A stretch of DNA of 64,000 nt from NCBI GenBank assembly GCA_900550645.1, contig URTA01000005.1:29633-93632 (forward strand), read 5' to 3'. A model generated the notes under the pieces. It was given only the letters and a program-made list of their open reading frames with translations. It ran no database searches and was not told where the DNA came from. Origin of the DNA: an uncultured Porphyromonadaceae bacterium (GTDB lineage: Bacteria > Bacteroidota > Bacteroidia > Bacteroidales > Muribaculaceae). Below are positions 1 through 9,971 of the stretch, piece after piece (positions within the stretch are counted from its first letter, which is position 1; each line of letters opens with the position of its first letter). The position numbers and the translations under genes were made by a program.

Positions 1-1953
1 CCCACATTCGTCGAGGGCATCCGCCGCGCTCCCGACAGAGGTTATACCCTCACTCCCGAGAAGACTGTCACAGCTGTCCGCAACGCTTTGCGCTACCTCC
101 CCACGGAACTGCATGAAAAGGTTGCTCCGGAGTTCCTCGAGGAACTCCGCACACGCGGCCGCATCTACGCCTACCGCTGGCGTCCGCAGGGACAGATCAA
201 GGGCAAGCCTATCGACGAGTACAAGGGCCGTTGCATCGAGGGCAAGGCTTTTCAGGTGATGATTGACAACAACCTGGATTTCGACGTTGCCCTGTATCCG
301 TATGAACTTGTCACCTATGGCGAGACAGGACAGGTTTGCCAGAACTGGCTGCAGTATCGGCTCATCAAGAAGTACCTCGAGGAGCTGACGGACGAGCAGA
401 CTCTCGTAATCGAGTCAGGTCATCCCCTCGGCCTGTTCCCCTCAAGCAAGGAGGCTCCGCGTGTTATCATCACCAACGCAATGATGGTCGGTCTCTTTGA
501 CAATCTGCACGACTGGCATGAAGCCATGCAGATGGGCGTAGCAAACTACGGCCAGATGACTGCCGGCGGCTGGATGTATATCGGTCCGCAGGGTATTGTA
601 CACGGCACGTTCAACACTCTGCTTAACGCCGGCCGCATGAAGCTCGGCATACCAGACGATGGTGACCTGCGCGGACACTTGTTCATATCGTCAGGCCTGG
701 GCGGCATGAGCGGCGCACAACCCAAGGCTGCAGACATAGCCGGGGCTGCGTCAATCATCGCAGAGGTGGACGCTTCCCGTATCGAGACACGCCACAGCCA
801 AGGCTGGGTGCTGCGCGTCACAGGCGACATCGCAGAGGCGTTCCGTTGGGCTAAAGAAGCCGAGGATGAGCGCAAGGCTCTCTCAATAGCATATCACGGC
901 AATGTGGTTGACCTGCTCGAGTATGCAGTAGAGAACAACATTAAGGTAGAACTGCTCAGCGACCAGACATCTTGCCATGCCGTATATGAGGGCGGCTACT
1001 GCCCCGCAAGCCTCACATTCGAGGAGCGCACACGCCTGTTGCATGAGAACCCGGAGGAGTTCCGCCGTCAGGTAGACATCTCGCTGCGTCGCCACTTCGA
1101 GGCTATCAAAAAACTCGTGGCTCGCGGCACATACTTCTTTGACTACGGCAACTCGTTCATGAAGGCTATCTATGATGCCGGCGTAAAAGAAATATCTCGC
1201 AACGGCATCGACGAGAAGGACGGTTTCATCTGGCCGTCATACGTTGAAGACATAATGGGTCCGCGTCTGTTCGACTTTGGCTACGGACCGTTCCGTTGGG
1301 TATGCCTCAGCGGCAAGCATGAGGATTTGGTCAAGACAGACCACGCTGCCATGGAGTGCATTGATGTCAACCGCCGCTATCAGGATCGCGACAACTACAA
1401 CTGGATACGCGATGCCGAGAAGAATGAGCTCGTGGTCGGCACTCAGGCACGCATCCTCTATCAGGACGCTATGGGCCGTCTGAAAATCGCGCTCCGCTTC
1501 AATGAGATGGTCCGCAACGGTGAGGTCGGTCCCATCATGCTCGGCCGTGACCACCACGACGTGAGCGGCACGGACTCTCCTTTCCGCGAGACATCAAACA
1601 TCAAGGACGGTTCAAACGTTATGGCTGATATGGCGGTACAGTGCTTCGCCGGCAACTGCGCACGCGGCATGAGCCTCGTGGCTTTGCACAACGGCGGCGG
1701 CGTTGGCATCGGCAAGGCTATCAACGGCGGCTTCGGCATGGTATGCGACGGTTCGAAGCGCGTTGACGAAATCCTGACCAAGGCTATGCTTTGGGACGTT
1801 ATGGGCGGTGTTGCCCGCCGTTCTTGGGCACGCAACGAGAACGCCATGTCTACCGTCAAGGAGTGGAATGACACTCAGGCACAGAACGGCTTCATGATTA
1901 CAGAGCCTTACGTTGCCGACGAGGAGTACATCCGCCAGCTTGTCAACAAATAA
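1..1953 (+). CDS. hutU: Urocanate hydratase (5' end outside window)
   Basis: Second step of histidine degradation: urocanate to 4-imidazolone-5-propionate, NAD+-dependent, cytosolic. The frame is open from base 1 (reading PTFVEGIRRAPDRGY...), so the TTG at 88 is not the start; only a few N-terminal residues should be missing, since 650 codons are present and Bacteroides-type urocanases are near 670 aa. Conserved C-terminal blocks are visible: GRDHHDVSGTDSPFRET followed by a KDGS segment near 1550-1615 and HNGGGVGIGKAINGGFG near 1687-1737. hutI follows after about 25 bp, so the two are very probably co-transcribed. Divergent from the classical E. coli-like urocanase but clearly the same superfamily. 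Confidence 0.95.
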   Translation, partial: PTFVEGIRRAPDRGYTLTPEKTVTAVRNALRYLPTELHEKVAPEFLEELRTRGRIYAYRWRPQGQIKGKPIDEYKGRCIEGKAFQVMIDNNLDFDVALYPYELVTYGETGQVCQNWLQYRLIKKYLEELTDEQTLVIESGHPLGLFPSSKEAPRVIITNAMMVGLFDNLHDWHEAMQMGVANYGQMTAGGWMYIGPQGIVHGTFNTLLNAGRMKLGIPDDGDLRGHLFISSGLGGMSGAQPKAADIAGAASIIAEVDASRIETRHSQGWVLRVTGDIAEAFRWAKEAEDERKALSIAYHGNVVDLLEYAVENNIKVELLSDQTSCHAVYEGGYCPASLTFEERTRLLHENPEEFRRQVDISLRRHFEAIKKLVARGTYFFDYGNSFMKAIYDAGVKEISRNGIDEKDGFIWPSYVEDIMGPRLFDFGYGPFRWVCLSGKHEDLVKTDHAAMECIDVNRRYQDRDNYNWIRDAEKNELVVGTQARILYQDAMGRLKIALRFNEMVRNGEVGPIMLGRDHHDVSGTDSPFRETSNIKDGSNVMADMAVQCFAGNCARGMSLVALHNGGGVGIGKAINGGFGMVCDGSKRVDEILTKAMLWDVMGGVARRSWARNENAMSTVKEWNDTQAQNGFMITEPYVADEEYIRQLVNK

Positions 1954-1978
1954 TCCTACATATCAAATTCAGCACGAT

Positions 1979-3229
1979 ATGCAGAACATGATAATCAAAC
2001 ACGCGACAGTCGTTACCCCAAAAGGCAACAAGGCTCTGCGGGGCAAGGAGATGGGTAATGTCACTGTCATCGAGGACGGCTGCGTTGTCGCCACTGACGG
2101 CAAAATTGCATACGTCGGCACGACTGCCAGTTGCCCTGTCGCAGACACTGCCTGCTACAACGTTATCGATGCCGGCGGCAAAGTGTTGCTCCCCGGCTTT
2201 GTGGACTCGCATACTCACCTCGTGTTCGGCGGTTTCCGCCCTGACGAGTTTGAGTGGCGTATGAACGGCGAGAGCTATATGTCTATCATGCAGCGTGGCG
2301 GCGGCATACAGTCCACCGTCAACGCTACACGTGACACCGATGCCGCGACACTCGAGGAGAACGCCCAGTGGTTCATCAACCGCATGAGCCGCATGGGTGT
2401 CACCACTGTCGAGGCCAAAAGCGGATATGGTCTCAATGTTGAGACTGAGGAGAAGCAGCTCGATGTGATAAACCGCCTGGCCGGCAAGCCAGGGCAATGC
2501 CTCAATGTAGTGCCAACATTCCTCGGTGCTCACGCAGTTCCCAAGGAGTACAAAGGCCGCACTGCAGAATATGTTGACCTGATAATCCGCGAGATGCTGC
2601 CGCGTTTCAAGGACAAGGCCCGCAACTGCGACATTTTCTGTGAGAAGAACGTGTTTGAGATTGAGGATTCCCACCGCCTGTTGCTCGCCGCTCGCGAAAT
2701 GGGATATGACATCAAGCTGCACGCTGACGAAATCGTCACACTCGGCGGTGCGGAACTGTCAGCAGAACTGGGTGCACTTTCAGCTGACCACCTGCTGCAT
2801 GTTTCAGATCAGGGTGTTGCCGACATGGCGCGTGCCGGTGTCGTGGCAACCCTCTTGCCGCTGACAGCATTCACTCTGCGTGAGCCTTATGCACCTGCTC
2901 GTAAGTTCATAGATGCTGACGGTGCAGTTGCCCTCGCGACAGACCTCAACCCCGGCTCTTGCTTGTCCGGCTCTATACCGTTGACAATCGCGCTGGCTCG
3001 CATATACATGAACATGTCGATTGAGGAAATCATCACTGCACTGACTCTCAACGGGGCGGCAGCAGTAGGTATGGCAGACGCAATCGGCTCAATTGAAGAG
3101 GGCAAGGCTGCCGACATGGTGATGCTGCATTTCGACAACTATCGTATGCTGCCCTACTATGTGGGCATGAACTGCGTGGCGGCGACCATCCACAATGGGC
3201 GTGTCGTAGCTGAAAACGACAAACAGTAA
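1979..3229 (+). CDS. hutI: Imidazolonepropionase
   Basis: Third step of histidine degradation: hydrolyses imidazolonepropionate to N-formimino-L-glutamate. Amidohydrolase fold, 416 aa, as expected. Metal and substrate residues are visible: HxH in PGFVDSHTHLVFGG (His78/His80 from this start), His248 in KLHADEI and Asp322 in ATDLNPGS. The frame is open further upstream (to 1913), but that stretch lies inside hutU, so ATG 1979 is preferred; ATG 1988 (MIIKHATVV) is an equally plausible start. No promoter is seen between hutU and hutI. Confidence 0.95.
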   Translation: MQNMIIKHATVVTPKGNKALRGKEMGNVTVIEDGCVVATDGKIAYVGTTASCPVADTACYNVIDAGGKVLLPGFVDSHTHLVFGGFRPDEFEWRMNGESYMSIMQRGGGIQSTVNATRDTDAATLEENAQWFINRMSRMGVTTVEAKSGYGLNVETEEKQLDVINRLAGKPGQCLNVVPTFLGAHAVPKEYKGRTAEYVDLIIREMLPRFKDKARNCDIFCEKNVFEIEDSHRLLLAAREMGYDIKLHADEIVTLGGAELSAELGALSADHLLHVSDQGVADMARAGVVATLLPLTAFTLREPYAPARKFIDADGAVALATDLNPGSCLSGSIPLTIALARIYMNMSIEEIITALTLNGAAAVGMADAIGSIEEGKAADMVMLHFDNYRMLPYYVGMNCVAATIHNGRVVAENDKQ

Positions 3230-3256
3230 CACAACAGACAATACAACATTCATAAT

Positions 3257-4777
3257 ATGATCAAGAACGGAACATACGAGATTGGCTCAAGCCAACTTAC
3301 ATACGACCTGATCGAGCGTATACTGCGTGAGAATGTCAAGCTGACGCTCGGCCAGTCTGCTATCGAGAAAATCAAGCACTGCCGCGAATACCTCGACCGC
3401 AAGACCGACGAGGACGGTGCACCTATCTACGGTGTGACCACCGGGTTCGGCTCGCTGTGCAACAAGCACATATCTCGCGAGGAACTCTCTACACTTCAGG
3501 AGAACCTCGTCAAGAGCCACTCTTGCAGTGTAGGCACGCCAGTTGACGGCGTTGTAGTTAAGCTCATGCTCATGCTCAAGGCCCACGCCCTCTCCATGGG
3601 TTTCAGCGGCGTGCAGGTTGAGACTGTGCAGCGCATCCTCGACTTCTACAACAATGACATCCTCCCGGTAGTCTATGACCGTGGCTCGCTCGGAGCATCA
3701 GGCGACCTTGCACCTCTTGCCAACTTGTTCCTCCCGCTTATCGGCGAGGGATATGTCATGTACAAGGGCAAGAAAATCAGCGGCAAAGAGGCTCTCAACA
3801 TCTTCGGCTGGAACCCGATCAAGCTGAAATCTAAGGAAGGTCTCGCCCTGCTCAACGGCACTCAGTTCATGAGTTCAAACGGCATCAAGGCTCTCATCGA
3901 CGGCTGGCACCTGGTGAACTGCTTCGACCTTTTCGGAGCAATTTCACTCGAAGCATTTGACGGACGCATCGAGCCGTTCTGGAAACAGATACAGCAAGTA
4001 CGCCCGCACCGCGGACAGATCGAGACAGGCCGGGTGTTCCGCGCTCTGCTCAAGGGCAGCGAAATCATTGCCCGCGAGAAGAAGCACGTGCAAGACCCCT
4101 ACTCGTTCCGCTGCATACCGCAGGTTCATGGCGCAGTGAAAGATGCAATGTGGCACGTCACCGATGTGCTCCACACCGAAATCAACTCTGTGACAGACAA
4201 CCCCACGGTATTCCCCGATGAAGACCTCGTAATCTCTGGCGGAAACTTCCACGGCGAGCCGATCGCGCTGATATTCGACTATATGGGCGTGGCTCTCCAC
4301 GAACTCGGCAACATCTCCGAGCGTCGTGTGGCACAGCTCATCCTCGGTCTGCGCGAGCTGCCTGAGTTCCTGGTGGCAAAGCCCGGTTTGAACTCCGGCT
4401 TCATGATTCCGCAGTACGCCGCTGCATCCATGGTCAGCCAGAACAAGATGTACGCTTGGCCCGCCTCATGCGACTCTATCGTCAGTTCAAACGGCCAGGA
4501 AGACCTCGTGTCAATGGGCGCAAATGCGGCTACAAAACTTCACAAGATCATCTCCAACCTGAAGTACATAGCAGCTATCGAACTCATGAACGCTGCTCAG
4601 GCTCTCGAGTTCCGCCGTCCGCTGAAATCATCTCCCTACATCGAGACTGTAATGGCTGAATACCGCAAGACTGTTCCTTTCGTGGAGGACGATGTGGTAA
4701 TGACCGACTACATCGAGGCTACAATGAAGTTCCTCGACTCATTTGACATCAACATCCCCGCATCTGACGAGGATTGA
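3257..4777 (+). CDS. hutH: Histidine ammonia-lyase
   Basis: First step of histidine degradation: L-histidine to urocanate plus ammonia. 506 aa, the usual length. The Ala147-Ser148-Gly149 triad in RGSLGASGDLAPLANL forms the MIO electrophilic cofactor. Other family blocks are YGVTTGFGSLCNK (near 58-70) and SVTDNPTVFPDE. It starts 27 bp after hutI and closes a hutU-hutI-hutH run. The formiminoglutamate-processing genes (ftcD, fchA) that often sit inside Bacteroidales hut operons are not in the visible part; they may lie upstream of the window. A weak terminator follows at 4797-4831. Confidence 0.97.
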   Translation: MIKNGTYEIGSSQLTYDLIERILRENVKLTLGQSAIEKIKHCREYLDRKTDEDGAPIYGVTTGFGSLCNKHISREELSTLQENLVKSHSCSVGTPVDGVVVKLMLMLKAHALSMGFSGVQVETVQRILDFYNNDILPVVYDRGSLGASGDLAPLANLFLPLIGEGYVMYKGKKISGKEALNIFGWNPIKLKSKEGLALLNGTQFMSSNGIKALIDGWHLVNCFDLFGAISLEAFDGRIEPFWKQIQQVRPHRGQIETGRVFRALLKGSEIIAREKKHVQDPYSFRCIPQVHGAVKDAMWHVTDVLHTEINSVTDNPTVFPDEDLVISGGNFHGEPIALIFDYMGVALHELGNISERRVAQLILGLRELPEFLVAKPGLNSGFMIPQYAAASMVSQNKMYAWPASCDSIVSSNGQEDLVSMGANAATKLHKIISNLKYIAAIELMNAAQALEFRRPLKSSPYIETVMAEYRKTVPFVEDDVVMTDYIEATMKFLDSFDINIPASDED

Positions 4778-4796
4778 TGACACATAAATAATCATG

Positions 4797-4831
4797 GGAG
4801 GGTTTGCCGCGACTGGTATTCCCTCCTTTTT
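4797..4831 (+). terminator. Possible terminator after hutH
   Basis: GGAGGG (4797-4802) can pair with CCCTCC (4821-4826), followed by five T. The stem is only 6 bp with an 18-nt loop, so this is tentative. It lies inside the 5' extension of the next reading frame, which supports the later start (4845) for that gene. Confidence 0.4.
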
Positions 4832-4844
4832 CATATTACTGTTT

Positions 4845-5606
4845 ATGTACACGTTACAACAGTTGCAGTTGCGCCATTCAGTGCGCTCATACACTGAAGA
4901 GCCGCTTTCAGACACCGGAGTCAACGCACTACGCGCAGCTATATCTGAAGTCAATTCATATTTTCCCGGTACGCGCTTCCAGCTCATCATCGACGATGAC
5001 ACCCCGTTCCGGGGACGTTTCGGCAGCTACGGCATATTCCGCAATGTCCGCAACTATGTTGCCGCAGTCATGGACACTGCTGTCGCCAACGCTTACGAGA
5101 TAGCCGGCTATGCAGGGCAAAAGGTCGTAATGGCTGCAACAGTGCATGGTCTTGGTTCATGCTTTATCGGCGGCACATTCTCGGCGCAGAACTTGCCCAT
5201 ACAGACTCGTGCCGGTGAAAAGCCTGTATTCATCATCGCAGTCGGACATTCATCAGATGCCAACGGCAAGCGATTTGGCGACTGGTTGGTACGCTCGGTC
5301 TCACATCGCCGTAAAATGGTCGCTGCTGACTTCTTTGATACTGGCAAATCAGGTCTGTCATTTGAGGAAGCGACAAAGGCGTATCCGCAGCTGGCAGCGG
5401 GTCTCGAAGCCGTAGCATGCGCTCCGTCTGCCATGAACAAACGCCCCGTCCGCATCCGTGTTGACGCAGACGGGGCATATCATGCTTTCGTCCCAAATAT
5501 GACCGGCTTTACGCCTGTTGACCTCGGCATCGCGAAATTCAACTTCGAGCAGGTCGTCCCCGGCGAATGGGAACGCGGCAACGACGCGCCCTTCCTGCCC
5601 TTCTGA
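4845..5606 (+). CDS. Nitroreductase-family protein (TM1586-like)
   Basis: 253-aa protein resembling the putative nitroreductases of the TM1586 type: a tandem duplicated FMN-reductase-like fold. Visible hallmarks are the N-terminal RHSVRSYTEEPLS (typical flavin-contact start of nitroreductases), a central GLGSCFIGGTF segment and a second half beginning SFEEATKAYPQL with ACAPSAMNKRP (the 'APSA.N.RPW' substrate and flavin motif). ATG 4845 is chosen over ATG 4794 because the longer form adds a hydrophobic 17-residue leader that overlaps the terminator-like hairpin. Substrate unknown. Convergent with rlmD, 16 bp apart. Confidence 0.75.
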   Translation: MYTLQQLQLRHSVRSYTEEPLSDTGVNALRAAISEVNSYFPGTRFQLIIDDDTPFRGRFGSYGIFRNVRNYVAAVMDTAVANAYEIAGYAGQKVVMAATVHGLGSCFIGGTFSAQNLPIQTRAGEKPVFIIAVGHSSDANGKRFGDWLVRSVSHRRKMVAADFFDTGKSGLSFEEATKAYPQLAAGLEAVACAPSAMNKRPVRIRVDADGAYHAFVPNMTGFTPVDLGIAKFNFEQVVPGEWERGNDAPFLPF

Positions 5607-5622
5607 ACTTCCGTGCCGTTTT

Positions 5623-7077
5623 TCAGTCGCGGCGCACCATGCGCACCACATTCTCTACATGGTGAGTGTGGGGGAACATATCCACAGGCTGAACATCAGT
5701 GATACGGTACATGTCATCAAGCAGCGCGAGGTCACGCGCCTGGGTGGCAGGGTTGCAGCTCACATAGACGATTACTTCGGGCGAGGCTCCGCGTATCACC
5801 TTGACGACATCCTCATGCATGCCGGCTCGCGGCGGGTCTATTATCATCACGTCCGGGTGGCCGTGTTCGGCAACGAACTCGTCAGTAAGCACGTTCTTCA
5901 TGTCGCCGGCATAGAACAGCGTGTTCGTGATGCTGTTGACGCGCGAGTTCAGTTTGGCATCCTCTATCGCCTCCGGTACATACTCTATGCCCACGACTTT
6001 CCCTGCATTGCGGGCAACGAAATTGGCTATAGTCCCCGCTCCCGTGTACAGGTCATAGACAGTCTTGGACTGAGCCGAGGCATCACTGCCGTCAAGCCCT
6101 GCAAAACGGCGTGCCACTTTATATAATGTGTATGCCTGTTCCGAATTGGTCTGGTAAAACGACTTTGCATTGATACGGTAGCGCAATCCCTCCATCTCCT
6201 CTTCTATGTAGTCATTGCCACGGAACTTGTGGACTTCGAGGTCGGAAATGGTGTCGTTGGCCTTGGTGTTGAGTACATACACCAGAGACGTTATTTCTGG
6301 GAAACGGTCAGCCAACATCTGCATTACGCTGGACACTACGCCCTCTTCAGCATCGCCGAACACAACGCAGACCATAGTCTCGCCCGTCGAGGCTGTGCGT
6401 ATCATCACTGTGCGCAAGTCGCCGGTGTTCCCCTTGATGTCATAGAACCGCAGCCCTTGCTCCTCGGCGTATGCAAACAGCGCATTGCGTATCTCATTGC
6501 CCATAGCGCATTGCAGATGGCACTCGTCGATATGCAGCACCTTGTCGAACGCCCCGGGAATATGGAAGCCGAGCGCGTTGCTGCTGTCCTCAAACTCACG
6601 TCCGGATTTCACTTCTTCCCACGTGCGCCACTTCTTGTGCGAGAACGTGTACTCCATCTTGTTGCGGTATTCAAACACCTTCTCCGAGCCGAGAGTCTCG
6701 TTGACCTGCGGAAACTCGACCTTGCCGATGCGAGTGAGGGCATCGACAACTTGCTGCCGCTTGAACTCCAGCTGCCCGGCGTATGATATGTGCTGCCAGC
6801 GGCAACCGCCGCAGACACCGAAATGACGGCACTTTGGCTCAACACGCATCGGAGACTTCTCGTGCAACTGCACAATGTGGCCTTCTGCAAAACTATGTTT
6901 CTTGCGGTCTATCTGCACGTCGGCTACATCGCCAGGAGCGCCGTAGGGAATAAATATCACCAACTCCTTTTCTGCATCCGGCGACAACTTCGCACGGGCT
7001 ACGGATTTGCCCTCCGCAGCCACTGAATTTATAGTCAAACCCTCCAATAGGGGCAATAATCGCTTTCTTCTACCCAT
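5623..7077 (-). CDS. rlmD: 23S rRNA (uracil-5-)-methyltransferase
   Basis: TrmA/RumA family, 484 aa, methylating C5 of a uridine in 23S rRNA (RlmD acts on U1939 in E. coli; the exact position here is inferred). N-terminal TRAM domain (about 10-70), then cysteines C83, C89 and C92 in CRHFGVCGGC plus C186, matching the four ligands of the family [4Fe-4S] cluster. SAM-binding segment YDLYTGAGTIANF; catalytic region IIDPPRAGMH and nucleophile C441 in VYVSCNPATQARD. RumA, RumB and TrmA paralogues are hard to separate by eye; the Fe-S cluster and TRAM domain favour RlmD. Transcribed from the -7 element at 7098-7105. Confidence 0.9.
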   Translation of the reverse strand: MGRRKRLLPLLEGLTINSVAAEGKSVARAKLSPDAEKELVIFIPYGAPGDVADVQIDRKKHSFAEGHIVQLHEKSPMRVEPKCRHFGVCGGCRWQHISYAGQLEFKRQQVVDALTRIGKVEFPQVNETLGSEKVFEYRNKMEYTFSHKKWRTWEEVKSGREFEDSSNALGFHIPGAFDKVLHIDECHLQCAMGNEIRNALFAYAEEQGLRFYDIKGNTGDLRTVMIRTASTGETMVCVVFGDAEEGVVSSVMQMLADRFPEITSLVYVLNTKANDTISDLEVHKFRGNDYIEEEMEGLRYRINAKSFYQTNSEQAYTLYKVARRFAGLDGSDASAQSKTVYDLYTGAGTIANFVARNAGKVVGIEYVPEAIEDAKLNSRVNSITNTLFYAGDMKNVLTDEFVAEHGHPDVMIIDPPRAGMHEDVVKVIRGASPEVIVYVSCNPATQARDLALLDDMYRITDVQPVDMFPHTHHVENVVRMVRRD

Positions 7078-7097
7078 TCCGAGTTATTTTTAGGCTG

Positions 7098-7105
7098 CAA
7101 AGTTA
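7098..7105 (-). promoter_or_regulatory. -7 element for rlmD
   Basis: On the minus strand this reads TAACTTTG, matching the Bacteroidetes housekeeping -7 consensus TAnnTTTG, about 20 bp upstream of the rlmD ATG. No good -33 TTTG was found. Confidence 0.6.
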
Positions 7106-7127
7106 CTAAACTTACGGTTTTAATTGC

Positions 7128-7135
7128 TATATTTG
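7128..7135 (+). promoter_or_regulatory. -7 element for ppdK
   Basis: TATATTTG, a full match to TAnnTTTG, with transcription expected to begin near 7142. This gives a 5' leader of about 88 nt before the ppdK ATG. Divergent from the rlmD element. Confidence 0.65.
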
Positions 7136-7229
7136 CACCCACAAAATATCGGGCTGTTGAGAACTGCCCTGGTAGAGTAGTTGGAACATGACATAAAGTA
7201 CTTTCATAAATATAATATTTATTATTCAC

Positions 7230-9947
7230 ATGTCAAAGAAAGTTTATACATTTGGCGACGGAAAAGCCGAAGGCAATGCCGCCATGCGAAACCTTCTCGG
7301 TGGCAAGGGTGCCAACCTGGCCGAGATGAACCTTCTTGGTATGCCGGTACCCCCGGGATTTACCATCACTACAGAAGTCTGCACGGAATACACCCAGTAC
7401 GGCCGCGATAAGGTGGTTGCTGACATCGAGAATGATGTCAAGGCTGCCATTGCACACATCGAAAACCTCACGGGCAACAAGTTTGACGATTCCAGCAACC
7501 CGCTGCTCGTCTCTGTCCGTTCCGGTGCTCGCGCTTCCATGCCCGGCATGATGGACACTGTCCTTAACCTCGGCATGAACGATGCCACAGTCGAGACCAT
7601 GGCAAAAAAGAGCGGCAACCCCCGCTTCGCTTGGGACAGCTACCGCCGTTTCGTCCAGATGTATGGTGATGTCGTCCTCGGCATGAAGCCGCAGAGCAAA
7701 ACTGACATTGACCCCTTTGAGGCTATCATGGACAAGGTCAAAGAGGAGAAAGGCATCAAGTTTGACAACGAGCTCGAAGTCGAAGACCTCAAGGAACTCG
7801 TGAAGCGTTTCAAAGCCGCTGTCAAGGAGTACACAGGCAAGGACTTCCCCGAATCAGCTTGGGAACAGCTCTGGGGCGGCATCTGCGCCGTGTTCGACAG
7901 CTGGATGAACGAGCGTGCTATCATCTACCGCCGCATGAACCAGATACCCGAGGAATGGGGTACCGCAGTCAACGTTCAGGCGATGGTATACGGCAACATG
8001 GGCAACAACTCAGCTACTGGCGTTGCCTTCAGCCGCGACGCTGCTACCGGTGAGAACATGTTCAACGGCGAATACCTCATCAACGCACAGGGCGAGGATG
8101 TAGTTGCCGGCGTGCGCACACCGCAGCAGATTACAATCGAGGGCTCACGCCGCTGGGCCAAAATGCAGAACATCTCCGAGGAAGAGCGTGCATCTAAATA
8201 TCCCTCACTGGAAGAGTCTATGCCGACTTGCGCAGCTGAACTCATTGCCATCGCGCACCGTCTTGAGGACTACTATAAGGATATGCAGGACATGGAGTTC
8301 ACTATCCAGGACGGCAAGCTCTGGATGCTCCAGACCCGTAACGGCAAGCGCACTGGTGCCGCAATGGTCAAGATAGCCATGGACCTCCTCCGCGCTGGCG
8401 AAATTGATGAGAAGACCTGCTTGCTCCGCATGGAGCCTAACAAGCTCGACGAGCTCCTCCACCCCGTATTTGACAAGGATGCCCTCAAGCGTGCTACCGT
8501 TATGGTCAAGGGTCTCCCTGCATCTCCGGGTGCTGCTGCCGGCCAGATCGTGTTCCAGGCTGACGACGCAGAGGCTTGGGCTGAAAAGAAGAAAAAAGTT
8601 GTCCTCGTCCGCATCGAGACTTCTCCCGAAGACCTCCGCGGTATGGCTGTCGCACAAGGCATCCTCACCATGCGCGGCGGTATGACATCTCACGCTGCTG
8701 TAGTCGCTCGCGGTATGGGCAAGTGCTGCGTTTCCGGCGCTGGTGACATCATCGTTGACTACAAGGCCAAGACCCTCGAAATGAAGGGCAAAGTATACAA
8801 GGAGGGTGACTGGATTTCACTCAACGGCTCAACCGGTGAGGTATACGACGGCCCCGTGCCCACAGCAGATCCCGAACTCGACGGCGATTTCGCAGCTATA
8901 ATGAACCTCGCTGACAAGTATACAAAATGCCTTGTCCGCACCAACGCCGACACTCCCCGCGACGCTCGTCAGGCTCGCCACTTCGGCGCACAGGGCATCG
9001 GTCTCTGTCGCACAGAGCACATGTTCTTCGAGGGCGACCGCATCAAGGCTGTCCGCGAAATGATTCTCGCATCTGATGTAGAGGGACGCAAGCACGCTCT
9101 TGCAAAACTCCTCCCGATGCAGCGCAGTGACTTCGAGGGCATCTTCGAGGCAATGGACGGCTACGGTGTGACTGTACGTCTCCTCGACCCGCCGTTGCAC
9201 GAGTTCGTACCCCACCAGACTGCAACACAGAAGGAACTCGCCGAGGAAATGGGCCTGACCCTCGAAGAGGTTAAGGCAAAAGTTGACTCTCTCGAAGAGT
9301 TCAACCCCATGCTCGGTCACCGTGGCTGCCGTCTCGGCATCACATATCCCGAAATCACCGAGATGCAGTCACGCGCTATCATAGAGGCTGCGCTCAACTG
9401 CAAGAACCGGGGCATAAAGGTGTATCCCGAAATAATGATCCCGCTCGTTGGCACTCTCAAGGAGATACAGCATCAGGCCAACGTCATCAACGAGACCGCT
9501 ATCAAGGTCTTCGAGGAGCGTGGTGAAACCGTCGCATACAAGGTGGGTACAATGATCGAAATCCCTCGTGCAGCCCTCACCGCCGACAAGATTGCAGAAG
9601 TCGCTGACTTCTTCTCATTCGGCACAAATGACCTCACCCAGATGACATTCGGCTACTCACGCGACGACGCGCCCAAGTTCCTCAAATACTATAAGGAAAA
9701 AGGCATCCTCAAGGTTGACCCGTTTGAGGTGCTCGACCAGGAAGGCGTTGGCCAGCTCGTCCGCATGGGCGTTGAGAAGGGACGCACCACCAAGCCCGAA
9801 CTCAAAGTCGGCATCTGCGGCGAACACGGCGGCGAACCCTCAAGCGTGAAGTTCTGCGCCAACCTCGGCATGAACTACGTAAGCTGCTCACCCTACCGTG
9901 TGCCCATCGCTCGCGTAGCAGCAGCCCAGGCAGCCGTTGAAAACTGA
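7230..9947 (+). CDS. ppdK: Pyruvate, phosphate dikinase
   Basis: Interconverts pyruvate + ATP + Pi and phosphoenolpyruvate + AMP + PPi in the cytosol, a PPi-linked glycolytic or gluconeogenic step typical of Bacteroidales. 905 aa, full length. Order: N-terminal nucleotide-binding domain (with NPLLVSVRSGARASMPGMMD), central phosphohistidine domain with catalytic His488 in LTMRGGMTSHAAVVARGMG, and C-terminal PEP/pyruvate TIM barrel with SFGTNDLTQMTFGYSRDD and Cys863 in GICGEHGGEPSS. Single-gene unit: its own promoter at 7128-7135 and a strong terminator at 9972-10006. Strong, uniform codon use consistent with high expression. Confidence 0.98.
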   Translation: MSKKVYTFGDGKAEGNAAMRNLLGGKGANLAEMNLLGMPVPPGFTITTEVCTEYTQYGRDKVVADIENDVKAAIAHIENLTGNKFDDSSNPLLVSVRSGARASMPGMMDTVLNLGMNDATVETMAKKSGNPRFAWDSYRRFVQMYGDVVLGMKPQSKTDIDPFEAIMDKVKEEKGIKFDNELEVEDLKELVKRFKAAVKEYTGKDFPESAWEQLWGGICAVFDSWMNERAIIYRRMNQIPEEWGTAVNVQAMVYGNMGNNSATGVAFSRDAATGENMFNGEYLINAQGEDVVAGVRTPQQITIEGSRRWAKMQNISEEERASKYPSLEESMPTCAAELIAIAHRLEDYYKDMQDMEFTIQDGKLWMLQTRNGKRTGAAMVKIAMDLLRAGEIDEKTCLLRMEPNKLDELLHPVFDKDALKRATVMVKGLPASPGAAAGQIVFQADDAEAWAEKKKKVVLVRIETSPEDLRGMAVAQGILTMRGGMTSHAAVVARGMGKCCVSGAGDIIVDYKAKTLEMKGKVYKEGDWISLNGSTGEVYDGPVPTADPELDGDFAAIMNLADKYTKCLVRTNADTPRDARQARHFGAQGIGLCRTEHMFFEGDRIKAVREMILASDVEGRKHALAKLLPMQRSDFEGIFEAMDGYGVTVRLLDPPLHEFVPHQTATQKELAEEMGLTLEEVKAKVDSLEEFNPMLGHRGCRLGITYPEITEMQSRAIIEAALNCKNRGIKVYPEIMIPLVGTLKEIQHQANVINETAIKVFEERGETVAYKVGTMIEIPRAALTADKIAEVADFFSFGTNDLTQMTFGYSRDDAPKFLKYYKEKGILKVDPFEVLDQEGVGQLVRMGVEKGRTTKPELKVGICGEHGGEPSSVKFCANLGMNYVSCSPYRVPIARVAAAQAAVEN

Positions 9948-9971
9948 TTGACAACAACCAAACCCTAAATA

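Noticed and set aside
88..90. TTG as start of urocanate hydratase
   Set aside because: The frame is open to base 1 and the upstream residues read as urocanase; the true start lies outside the window.
1943..2722. 259-aa antisense frame opposite hutI
   Set aside because: No family resemblance and fully inside a certain gene; an effect of codon bias.
4794..4844. Longer start for the nitroreductase-like protein
   Set aside because: It adds a hydrophobic leader over a terminator-like hairpin; the family starts at the RHSVRSY segment.
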